Shown here one piece after another: positions 22,060 to 30,558 of a stretch of DNA of 30,558 nucleotides. Position 1 is the first letter of the stretch, and every line of letters starts with the position of its first letter. The DNA comes from Schoenoplectus triqueter (lineage: Eukaryota > Streptophyta > Magnoliopsida > Poales > Cyperaceae), in NCBI GenBank assembly GCA_964058805.1, contig CAXKVV010001002.1, positions 1 to 30,558 of the forward strand. Direction: 5' to 3'. The notes beneath the pieces are model-generated. The model saw nothing but the letters and a program-made list of their open reading frames with translations. It made no database searches and was not told the origin of the DNA. The position numbers were made by a program, and so were the translations under genes.

Positions 22060-22810
22060 ATGGATAAGGAATAATTCTATAGCACATCCAATTATAATTC
22101 AAATAAAAAGACAATTGTTAGGAGAATGTATAAACATATTTTTTTAGTTATTTTTTTTAAAGAGCAGGCGGAAACCTACATTATTTTTTTTCTGAAATTT
22201 CTGTCAAACTATTTTTTTTCCTAGATGGAAATCAGTATTTGATGTAACGACAATGTTACAATGTTGTCATTTTTTTTTGTTAATTAGAAGAAATTGGACT
22301 GGGCAGGATCGATTTGTTTTATACAGGTGAGTATAGTATAGCTAGCATATTCATTTGTCATCTACCGTTATCATAACTACTCATAAAGCAACTTTCTTGA
22401 ATCAAAGGAGACATGATGTGCCATCAATCAAAATGAGAAAATAATGTAATGGACTAACATGGGCTAAAGTACCGACCTATTATTTTTTTTTTCCGTTTGT
22501 TGTAATTTGGAGGCATGTTTCTATATTCATGATTATATAATGGAATAAGCAAGTTTCTTGAATCAAAGCTAGTTTATTCATCACGGGGAAATAGTTAACG
22601 ATCTCCAGAGAGTAACCACTACATGAAAATGGAAAAGGATTTCTGGTGTCATTAATTTATAATTATTTGAATGGCTACGTTTAGTTATAATAATGAAGTT
22701 TCAAAAGGAGACAGCCTATTTTTGTTTTTTCCCGATATTTATTTATTTCAACACAAGGAGAGGGCTTATTTTCGTTATTATTATGTTTTTCTTTTTGAGG
22801 AAATATTTGT
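22060..22810. other. Gene-free AT-rich stretch
   Basis: No coding region or clear repeat pair seen. A short imperfect direct repeat around AGCAAGTTTCTTGAATCAAA (22548) / AGCAACTTTCTTGAATCAAA (22387) is the only structure noted. Confidence 0.4.
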
Positions 22811-23348
22811 CTGTTTATCCAGATTTTTTTAGTAAACGGAATAAATAAAAATACAGAAAATGAATTGATTAGACCGAAATTTATCACTTATAGTCAGACT
22901 CGAATTTGAAACTCAGTCCATCCTTTTTGTAACAAAATTATTCTGTTTTGATTAGTTATTTGTTAAATGATTTTTTTATAGTTTTAATAGTTTGTTTAAA
23001 TATTTTATTATGTTTAATTATTTATTCAATGGTTTAGCTGTTTTCAATTGGTTATTTAATTATTTCATAAAGTTCTTATTTCATCTGACACTCCCGATTG
23101 AACGACCGGAGATGAGATCAGAATATAAAACTAAAATCTTAGCACCTCATCTTTGAATGGTCATAATTTTTGAAAAAAAAAACTCCAATTGACACGTGTT
23201 ACCCATGAAAAACTCGCAACGACATCTATGTGGTTAAATGTCATTGCCATTACGGTAATTTTGGGACCAAAAACTCATCTGAGGCCTCAAAAATGTGTTT
23301 GAAGTTGTGAGAATCTATTTTTTGTTATTTTTTTAGATTTGTAGTCAG

Positions 23349-23351
<3 letters not shown>

Positions 23352-23379
<28 letters not shown>
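23352..23379. repeat. (TA)n microsatellite inside the MULE
   Basis: A run of about 14 TA units in the interior of the Mutator-like element. Confidence 0.85.
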
Positions 23380-23733
23380 TCTAGTTTGTTAGCTCATTAT
23401 ATATAATTATATTTAGTAGCATTATGATGTACTTTTTGAATTAGTTACTTTTAGTTTTTTTTTATATTTGTGTATGATATATTGTAATATCAACTAATGT
23501 AATATATTTTATAATTTTTCTCTTTGTATTTTTTAACTATATATTATTATTGAATACGCAATATCATATTTAAAATATTATAAATTCTAATTATATTTTT
23601 TAAATGATAAATATTTAGTGTCGAATTTTAATTAAAAATTTGGTGCAATATGATAAAATGAAGCAAAACCATTAAACAAACAATTAAACATAAAATCTTA
23701 AATGGAACAATTAGAAAATAAAAAAAATGAAAG

Positions 23734-23905
23734 TATTGATTAATCATACAATGATCATCATTATAATTTTAAATAGAACAAAATAGAAAAGATTGAGTGA
23801 CCATCTAATGATCATCATTAAAACATTAAATGAAATAAAATATAAATTATTGATTAATCATACAATGAATATCATTACAATTTTAAAGAAAACAAAATAA
23901 AACAA
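23734..23905. repeat. Three tandem units of about 57 bp inside the MULE
   Basis: Units start near 23734, 23790 and 23849. Each has GATTAATCATACAATGATCA-like sequence followed by TCATTA.AATTTTAAA and an AACAAAATA run. Units 1 and 3 are more alike than unit 2. Confidence 0.6.
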
Positions 23906-24586
23906 TTTATTTTTAAAAAATTAATTAATTATATTTATTTAATCAAATCTTTGTTTGTTCAATTGGGAGCGTGGGATAAAATAATTAAAAAATCAATTAA
24001 AAATAAGCTAAACCATTGAACAAGTAATTAAACATATTTAAATGACTAAATAAACTAATAAAAACTATAAAAAATAATAAACGAGCCATTAAACAAATAA
24101 TTAATCAAAACATAATAATTTTTTTTAAAAAAAAAGATAGAACGGAGTTTCAAATTTGGATCTGAAGTGATAAATTCGAATGCAAATCAGACCATTTCTG
24201 TATTTTTATTTATTATAAAAAAATCTGCTGTTTATGGATCAAAGGAAGAAGGGAACAATCAAGTGCGAAGTAAAATAAAAAGGCTTTGATTTTCTTTGGC
24301 ACTTTCTACATGGCGATCCGTGCAGTGAACGCTTTCTTCTATTCATACTTCATAGTCCATATTTTTAAACTAAAAATAATAATAATAAATAACTTATTGA
24401 TCTTATTATAAACCACAATGAGTATCTAGTCAACAAGAACTATAAATATTTTTATCTTAATTTTTGGTACAAAAATCAATAGGTGAAAAGATAAACACAT
24501 AAAATTGATTGCAATTAGCACTCGATATTTTAACTAAAATATTTTGTGTTATTTGTATGCATATCTATTACTCATATACATATATA

Positions 24587-24996
24587 GAGCAAAACTATAG
24601 TGTATCTAAGCTCATGAAAGGCCTCCATAAGCTTAGCTCAAAAAATATATCAAATGATTTTTAAATTTTAATTTTTCACTCTCATTAAATTCTTCATATT
24701 GAAATTTTACAGGGTAAAAAATTTGAGATGTTTTGAGTTTTCTAAGTTACTCTTTTCAATTTTGAAAAATAATGTACAAATATTGAATATATTGTTATTA
24801 TTTTTAGAGCTGATTTTTAAAAATTGAAAGAGTAACTTAGAAAACTCAAAATATTTCAATTTTTTGTAACTCATAAGACTTCAATATGAAGAATTTAATG
24901 AGAGTGAAAAATTAAAATATAAAAATTATTTAATATATTTTTTGAACTAAGCTCACAGAGGTCTTCCGTGAGCTTAAGCGCATTTTAAATTTGCTC
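24587..24996. mobile_element. Mutator-like MITE with a 10-bp target duplication
   Basis: The left end GAGCAAAACTATAG and inverted right end GAGCAAATTTAAAATG open arms of about 190 bp that are near-complete inverted copies; GAGTAACTTAGAAAACTCAA on the right corresponds to 24735-24755 on the left. TACATATATA flanks both sides exactly (24577-24586 and 24997-25006). Each terminus also contains its own small hairpin (left TAAGCT...AGCTTA, right AAGCTCAC...GTGAGCTT). There is no coding capacity. The duplication is low in complexity, so its length could be partly coincidental. Confidence 0.75.
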
Positions 24997-25098
24997 TACA
25001 TATATAATATATCTAGAGCACAATTACAAATTTTTCAAAAATTAAATTATTAGAATGACGTGTCATAAAAAAATATGAATCTATCCTTCTAAGTGTTA

Positions 25099-25121
25099 AT
25101 TAACTGTTTAACGCAAAAAAA
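25099..25121. repeat. Poly(A) run
   Basis: An uninterrupted A tract of about 20 bases, followed by GCAAAAAGGACGAG. It might be the tail of a retrotransposed sequence, but no such body was recognised upstream. Confidence 0.6.
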
Positions 25122-25166
25122 AAAAAAAAAAAAAGCAAAAAGGACGAGCTTCTGGAGTGAGAATCA

Positions 25167-25323
25167 GCTGCTCGTAAAAAAAATGAGCTAGATCCTGTTT
25201 GTAAATCCAACGACGAAGAACATCTCGAAAAGTATGTGCATAAATCCTGAAAAAATTAAATAAACTTATGCCGTCCGATCCCGACGAGCAGAATCCTACT
25301 ATTTTTTTTTTTTTACGAGCAAC
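25167..25323. repeat. Short inverted-repeat element, tentative
   Basis: GCTGCTCGTAAAAAAAATGA at the left and the inverted right end GTTGCTCGTAAAAAAAAAAA share about 17 bp, partly low-complexity. ATCCT motifs follow inside both ends. Length is about 157 bp. Weakly supported. Confidence 0.35.
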
Positions 25324-26183
25324 CGATCACGTTACCGAGCTTGCAGCCTTCCACACAAGAAAAGAAAATAGGAAATGATTGCTACGCCTTGGATTGACAT
25401 AAGCATCAACCACCTCTCCAGGAAAAGTTTCACAAAATTAGACTAGTGACAGAGTGACAGCTGAGCCATCAGTACTATAACAGTGAAAAGGTGCTAGTGT
25501 GCGACTGTGTGTTGTGACGGAGACATGGATCATGGATTCATGCATGATTCCTTGTCTCATAGCCTTGATTGATGGTTCTTATCTTTGCATTGTTGAGGTC
25601 CTTAAGGACAATATGGTCTTGCCTACGGGCTTGTAATAAAAAAAAGGACAATATGGTCTTGTCATCCCATTATTCTAAGATATCTAATCCAAATTCCACT
25701 ATCAACAATAAAAAATATATATGAAAAGAAAGAAACGACTTTTGTCTCTATTAACAAAAAATAATTATCTCATAAACAATAAGTAACTACGATGATCATT
25801 TTGGAGTTGGTAAGGCTTTTTTTTATAAAAAAGAAAGAAAAAGAAAACCTTCTTTGGAGCAGTTAAATCTGATCTCATTCTAACTTGCAGGACTAAATAA
25901 ATTATGCAATCTTGAATTATTTTTTACCTAAAAGGTCTTTCAAGTTAAAATTACTCGCATTGTCGACTCTAGAAGCACACATTTATTACACGCATGGATT
26001 GACAGGACAAGAGATTACCAGATGAAATAATAGGCCATATTTCATCCTGGATATTGAGAAAAGAGCTTTTGCAGAAATGAAAAAACATATTGCCCTCATG
26101 ATCTCGCCTGAACTTCGTTGAAACTGATTTCATCAGGGAAACCCAGAATGAACATTATGCACAAGTTATTTTAAGATTTTAGT
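25324..26183. other. Gene-free stretch downstream of the ASCC1-like gene
   Basis: No coding exon could be supported. A 17-bp direct repeat (AGGACAATATGGTCTTG) occurs at about 25607 and 25646. The segment at 25930-26150 is less AT-rich and contains a short open run (EKRAFAEMKKHIALMISPEL) on the plus strand, but stops surround it and I recognise no family. Confidence 0.4.
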
Positions 26184-26189
26184 TTTATT
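26184..26189 (-). terminator. Candidate polyadenylation signal of the ASCC1-like gene
   Basis: AATAAA on the minus strand, about 150 bp beyond the TAG stop at 26336. Confidence 0.4.
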
Positions 26190-26335
26190 TTTAAGCAGTA
26201 TGCGCTTAAAACAAACTTCTTATTTCCTAATTCTTCCATGTCTCGAATGTTGTTTTATCAGCACAGGAAGTTACATTAAGAGCATGCACTGCGGAGATTA
26301 GATCAAGTATAAATCCCCTGACATTTGTTCCCAGG

Positions 26336-29300
26336 CTATGCGGAAGGCGTTGTTGCTGGTAAAGCAATGGAAGAACAGCAATGGTAATACCCACTCTCGT
26401 CAAATTTGAACCTCTGGGATAGATGAATCTGGTGGATCGGGTATTCTCCCCACTCCTCTGATCCGTATTCATTAAATATGCGCCTTGCGTCAAAGGAATC
26501 ATTCCACTGATTCCTTTTACTGTGAATACATAACCAACAAATAATTAATTGATCAAAAGAGGTCCAATTTTGAGATCCGACTCCATATGGATTTATCGTA
26601 TGTATTTATACTCAAAAGGATGGTAAATACAGACAGCTTGATTAACCTTAATGACAGTTTTGGTTTTGTTAATCCTGGGTCTTACATAATTTTGGTTATT
26701 ACTCATTTAGTTTTAAGCTGAAAGGACTTGATTTGTAGTATCTGTAAAATTATGATTATGGTTTGATTTAGTCTCCAGTTGGGTAAATTTGGTTGAAATC
26801 TGGTGGAGTGTCAAGAAGCTCAGATCAGACTTGGCGGTAAAAATACTAATAATAGACTTCAAACAGTATATTATGATACAGGGGTAATACCAAAAGTAGG
26901 AACAATAAGAAATATGGTACCTATTTCTGTGTCTAACATTCATCAGAGTGGCATGAAGCTGTATTAGAAGAAGAAAGATCAGGATCTTTGATGGACAATG
27001 AAAAAATTGTGGCAACATAAAATAGATTGAGTTGGGCTATTGTGTTATGCATAGCACAAATCGCTCAATGCCATGCATCAATTTCTTCATTTTCATAGTC
27101 CAAATAGTCGATCCGAACCGCTCAACATGATCTCCATAGAAAAGTTTATTTCTAGATCAAATTTTATAATTTTTTTATTTCTTTTACTATTTTTTAAATA
27201 GTAAGAAAATATGAACCATCCAAAAAAGTGAGCTTTCTAACTAACTAAAAAATAGTAAAAAAATAAAAAATATATATATTAAATTTGGTCTAAAAGTTTA
27301 AGCGCTCGGGGTAGATCCGCAACCCTTCGAACCCAAAAATTGGTTCGAAGGGTTCGGGAACCGTTGATTTTACATCGGGATTCGTAATAATTATTAAAAG
27401 TGCGAATCTCGGACCTCAGGGTCTGTTAAAAGTACGAATCCCGATGCAAAATCAACGGCCTGAAAACCCTTCGAAACAATTTTTGGGTTCGAAAGGCTGC
27501 GGATCTACCCCGACTCTAAAGTTTAAATGCTTCTGAAGATCATATTGAGCAGTTCTAATCGACTATCTGAACCATGAAAAAGAAGAAACTGATGCAAAGC
27601 ACAGAGTGATCTACACTATGCATAGTACCATGGCCAACTCAAATAGATTTTATTTTGAATAATTAGTGCCAAGTTATAGAGGCCTTACTTTAAGAGTTTG
27701 TTGTGCATCCTTGCCAACTACAAGACCTGACTCAACAAATGCATCTCTGATCACCTCTGGTTCAAGTATATTAAGTTAAGAGAAACAATTTATGTAAACT
27801 CAACTAAAATGTTTTGCAAAATAACAAATATCGGAACTCAATCAGTCCTAATAATGTGATTATGCAGTCAAAGCAAAGAAGAAACATATTTTCACACCCC
27901 ACCTGATAGAAGTTAAATATGAAATATGCTTACAGAAAACTAAAGTACTAAAGAGCATGAGATAGGATACGACAGGCTCGAACTAAGCGACCCTCTTCAC
28001 CAACTTCTAAAACAGGAGCATATACAACCCGCGCCTTAGCTGGTGAACCTTTCATGCAAGTCTGCAGTGAAAAAAGAAACTCTGAAATTATATGTAAAAG
28101 GTATAAATCAAGGGTGATCAAAATTTACAAAAGCAAGTCCTGAAATGGACAAACACAATTTGTCAGGCTAGACACCAGTATTGCAATATAGGTGAAATTG
28201 ACCAAATGACAATTAGCCATCTTTTATCCTCTAAGAATTAGGTTTGCAGAAAAGGAAAACTCACCAGGCCTTTGAGCTGTATAGATATAGGTCTATTTTC
28301 AAGTGCATCCACAACTTTTGAAGATACTCTCTGCTTCAATAGATAAGAACTTTAATACTTTATTACTACCAGAAGGATCCATATACAAAATAAAATGATT
28401 TAGATTGGATAATATTTACCTGTAGGACATCAGAAGCTATAGCAACACGCTCTTTATTCCATAACTTGAGCATGAGAACAGTTAGGTGAAATGTTTTTGG
28501 TTTAATAAATATTGATTTATCAATACCCAAATCTGCAAAAGCACACTCAGAGATAATTAGTCAATATCAGCATAATAACCCTTAAGTACCATTTTGAGAC
28601 GATAACTCAGCACAAGTACTGGTGAGGTGACATTTTTTACCAGTTAATACCAAACATAAATGCTGGAATATAGTCAAAACTAAGATCCTGTACCTGACAA
28701 AGTTCTTGTGGAGCCTGAACCAGCCACCCTCTCAGCAATCTCAACCTTCACTTGGTCCTTTCTCTCTTCAACCTCCAACTGGAGAGATGCTTTGGCTCTC
28801 CAATTCATATTGACCTTTTTTACCTGAATAACCCTCAGTTTCTCCAAGAATTGTGCTTTGAAATTTCATTAGCTTTTGGATGAGATCTGAATGCACGGCC
28901 AATGGAAGAGAGATAAAGTGCGAGTAATCAAGCATTCTACTTTGCACTGCCTAGTAAAAAAACAAAAAAAAAGTATTTAGCATATTTTTAATATTTTAGT
29001 TAGTTCTTTCTAAGCACATGTGCAAAACTAGAGAAGTGGCAGTTATTTAGGCAAGTTGGGACTCAAGTTAGCAACTAAACAACAAAATATCAAAATTAAA
29101 TAAAAAAGAGCAATATCAAATTCACCTCCTCGAGCACTTGTTTGATCCTTTCTGTTGCTTTAGTCAAGTTCTCAACTTTATCTCCTTCAATAACTGCATA
29201 ATAACCAAAAAGAACACTGTTACAAAATTTATACAGTAATAACCTTATAGTATGTGATCATGCCGCAAGTACTTCTATTCTGCTTCGCTTGCATGTAATA

Positions 29301-30558
29301 ACAGAAAAAAAAATTGGCGTGCATTTCAAAGCTATAAAAATGATACAGTTCTATACCAAGGGAAGTCTCCTCTTCAGATGAAGGAAATATGAGTTTAACT
29401 TGTAGCTCTTCCTCGATTTGTTTTTGAACAGATCCACTAAAATGCATAATTGCATACATTATTCAAGAAAGAAAAAAGAACAATGTAGGCATGAAAAGGC
29501 CAACTTTTTTTTATAAATAGAAAATTTTAAAAATATTTCACCAATTTTTTAGAAGAGAACTTTAATTTTTTTAGATGCAACAGAAAGACCCAAGTCTTTT
29601 ACTCATGTCCGTGTCCAAATCCTTTGCAACCGAGTAAAAAACTCAGGTCCTCTTTTTTTTTTTAAATCCAGTTTTAATTTAGTTATGGTTTAATTAATTA
29701 AGACTCAACGGACCTGAGTTATTTACTTGGGCCCAATGAGCTGTTTTATTGTAGAATGATAATTAATCATATTATAATTAATATCTTACAATTAAACATA
29801 ATAACTCTTATAATTTTCATTTTGAATAATTCTAGAACATAAATCATATTTGAATAAATAATTCATATTTCAAATAATTAAATAATATTTCAATAATTAG
29901 ATCATTTTTTTTCTGAAGTTAAAGAATTTATTGGAAAAATTAGATCAAATTTTTTGTGAATATTTATATACGTTGAAATGTCGTTGTTCGGTTAACTGAA
30001 AACTTATAAAGTTATAATCCTCAAATTAGAGGGCTTAAAGAATTTTTTGGGCTGAAAAATACTAGCTATGGGCTTTGGTGAAAAGTGGTGGTGTTTTCTC
30101 ACCACGTTCCCATCAAAAGTTCTGGTAGTTTGATGTCCAGATTTCTTTTTTAATTTTGTTTTTTAAAATTATTCAAATCATATTATTTAGAATTAAAGGC
30201 TTTGTTGTTGTTGTATTCAAATATAATTATAAGATATTCAGTACAATATGATTAACTATCATTCTACAATAAAACAGCTCATCAGGCCCGAATAAATAAC
30301 TCGAGTCCATTGAGTCATAACTTAATTAAACCATAACTAAATTAAAACCGGATTAAAAAAAAAAGGACCCAGTCTTTTACTCGGTCCCAAAGTATTTGGA
30401 CATGGACTCGGGTCTTTCTATTGCATCTAAAAAATTAAAGTTTTCTTCTAAATTTGAAAATATTTTTTATATTTTCTATTTATAAAAAATCCTGAAAAGG
30501 CAATAGCAAGTAGTATAGAGAATCAAATGTATCTTACTCCTTTCCCTTAACAAAATGC
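26336..30558 (-). CDS. ASCC1-like protein: KH domain plus 2H-phosphoesterase (AKAP7-type) domain, 5' end outside the window
   Basis: Ten exons: 30558(partial)-30538, 29436-29357, 29193-29126, 28950-28694, 28532-28420, 28330-28265, 28061-27971, 27756-27689, 26958-26921, 26519-26336. All junctions are GT-AG and phases agree, except inside 28950-28694. The KH loop is FVKGKDG across the first junction, then SVQKQIEEELQVKLIFPSS. LDYSHFISLPLAVH opens the ligase-like domain. The two catalytic H.T/S motifs are FHLTVLMLKLW and IHLSQRF, with LKGL|TCMKGSPAKARVVYAP and LHATLMNVRHRN between. The protein ends ALPATTPSA. Animal ASCC1 belongs to an RNA/alkylation-repair coactivator complex; a plant role is inference. 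A run of six A in the coding strand (28821-28816) puts the two halves of the fourth visible exon in different frames; five A would restore it. Confidence 0.85.
27017..27655. repeat. Nested-palindrome element in an intron of the ASCC1-like gene
   Basis: The outer arms (left ATAGATTGAGTTGGGC and TTATGCATAGCAC; right the inverted CTATGCATAGTACC and CCAACTCAAATAG) begin near 27017 and 27655 and extend about 130 bp. Inside are two further inverted repeats: 27150-27292 (AGATCAAATTTTATAATTTT against TTAAATTTGGTCT) and 27305-27515 (GGGGTAGATCCGCAACCC against its inverse). No coding capacity. It fills most of the 730-bp intron 26959-27688. Confidence 0.75.
28816..28821 (-). other. Apparent +1 frameshift in an A6 run of the ASCC1-like gene
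   Basis: Exon 28950-28694 is 257 bp, one base too long for its flanking phases. Upstream it reads ...FQSTILGETEGYS and downstream ...LQLEVEERKDQVKVEIAERV to TLSD|LGIDKS, in the next frame. No intron of plausible size reconciles them: usable GT-AG pairs span only 28-54 bp and give the wrong phase. Read as written, translation stops after about 20 more residues, before the phosphoesterase core. Confidence 0.7.
29501..30492. mobile_element. Mutator-like non-autonomous element in an intron of the ASCC1-like gene
   Basis: Inverted arms of about 290 bp (about 29501-29800 and 30210-30492) share TTTATAAATAGAAAAT, GATGCAA.AGAAAGACCC and TGAGCTGTTTTATTGTAGAATG. An exact 9-bp duplication, TGAAAAGGC, flanks the element (29492-29500 and 30493-30501). 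No transposase in the interior. It makes up about 0.99 kb of the 1.1-kb intron that splits the KH GKDG loop. Confidence 0.88.

Larger units (their letters stand above)
22820..24227. mobile_element. Mutator-like (MULE) non-autonomous element with long inverted repeats
   Basis: The left arm, about 22820-23105, begins CAGATTTTTTTAGTAAAC. It is matched by an inverted right arm at about 23945-24227 ending AAAAAAATCTG. Shared internal blocks include TAAATAAAAATACAGAAA, AATTTGAAACTC and CAATGGTTTAGCT. The flanks CTGTTTATC (22811-22819) and CTGTTTATG (24228-24236) form a 9-bp target duplication with one mismatch. Arms of nearly 300 bp plus a 9-bp duplication are typical of Mutator-like elements. The 840-bp interior has no transposase. 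Confidence 0.8.

Noticed and set aside
26227..26502. 91-codon minus-strand frame with an apparent start
   Set aside because: It is a different frame over the true last exon of the ASCC1-like gene, whose frame reads SFDARRIFNEYGSEEWGEY and ends at TAG 26336.
28799..28852. A 54-bp intron to explain the ASCC1-like frame change
   Set aside because: Too short for a normal plant intron, and the available GT-AG pairs do not restore the downstream frame.

Overview
This window is nuclear DNA of a flowering plant, almost certainly a eudicot. It is very AT-rich, its genes have GT-AG introns, and its families are plant ones (a tonoplast aquaporin, a JINGUBANG-type WD40 protein, a DUF295/F-box remnant). 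Many small inverted-repeat transposons lie between and inside the genes. No tRNA, rRNA or CRISPR sequence was seen, and nothing looks bacterial or organellar. The species cannot be named from sequence alone.

Three genes can be reconstructed, all on the minus strand. (1) 10462 to 6538: a two-exon JINGUBANG-like protein of 477 residues with seven WD40 repeats. Its single intron holds a 1.88-kb CACTA element with a 3-bp target duplication. (2) 20842 to 19072: a three-exon TIP4-type aquaporin of 250 residues with both NPA motifs and a His-Ile-Ala-Arg selectivity filter. (3) 30558 to 26336: the last ten exons of an ASCC1-like protein (KH domain followed by a 2H-phosphoesterase/AKAP7-type domain), cut by the right window edge. 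It has an apparent one-base frameshift in an A6 run. A fourth locus, 18588-18821 on the plus strand, is a DUF295 (F-box/KIB type) C-terminal remnant with no start codon.

Layout: 1-2.5 kb holds a palindromic MITE and dispersed repeats. 2.5-4.6 kb is an LTR-retrotransposon-like remnant with its own TATA box. 4.75-6.12 kb is a cluster of nested and tandem inverted-repeat units. 6.5-10.5 kb is the WD40 gene. 10.7-18.4 kb is gene-free and repeat-rich, including an element swollen by about 1 kb of AAT/CAT-type sequence. 18.6-20.9 kb holds the DUF295 remnant and the aquaporin, facing each other. 21-25 kb carries three terminal-inverted-repeat elements, two of them with 9-10 bp target duplications typical of Mutator-like elements. 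26.3-30.6 kb is the ASCC1-like gene, with two more inverted-repeat elements in its introns.

The three genes have no obvious shared pathway. The unifying theme is DNA transposons landing in introns and flanks: one CACTA element carries two damaged exons of a HAD-type hydrolase gene, and a set of MITEs has terminal palindromes whose cores vary while staying self-complementary.
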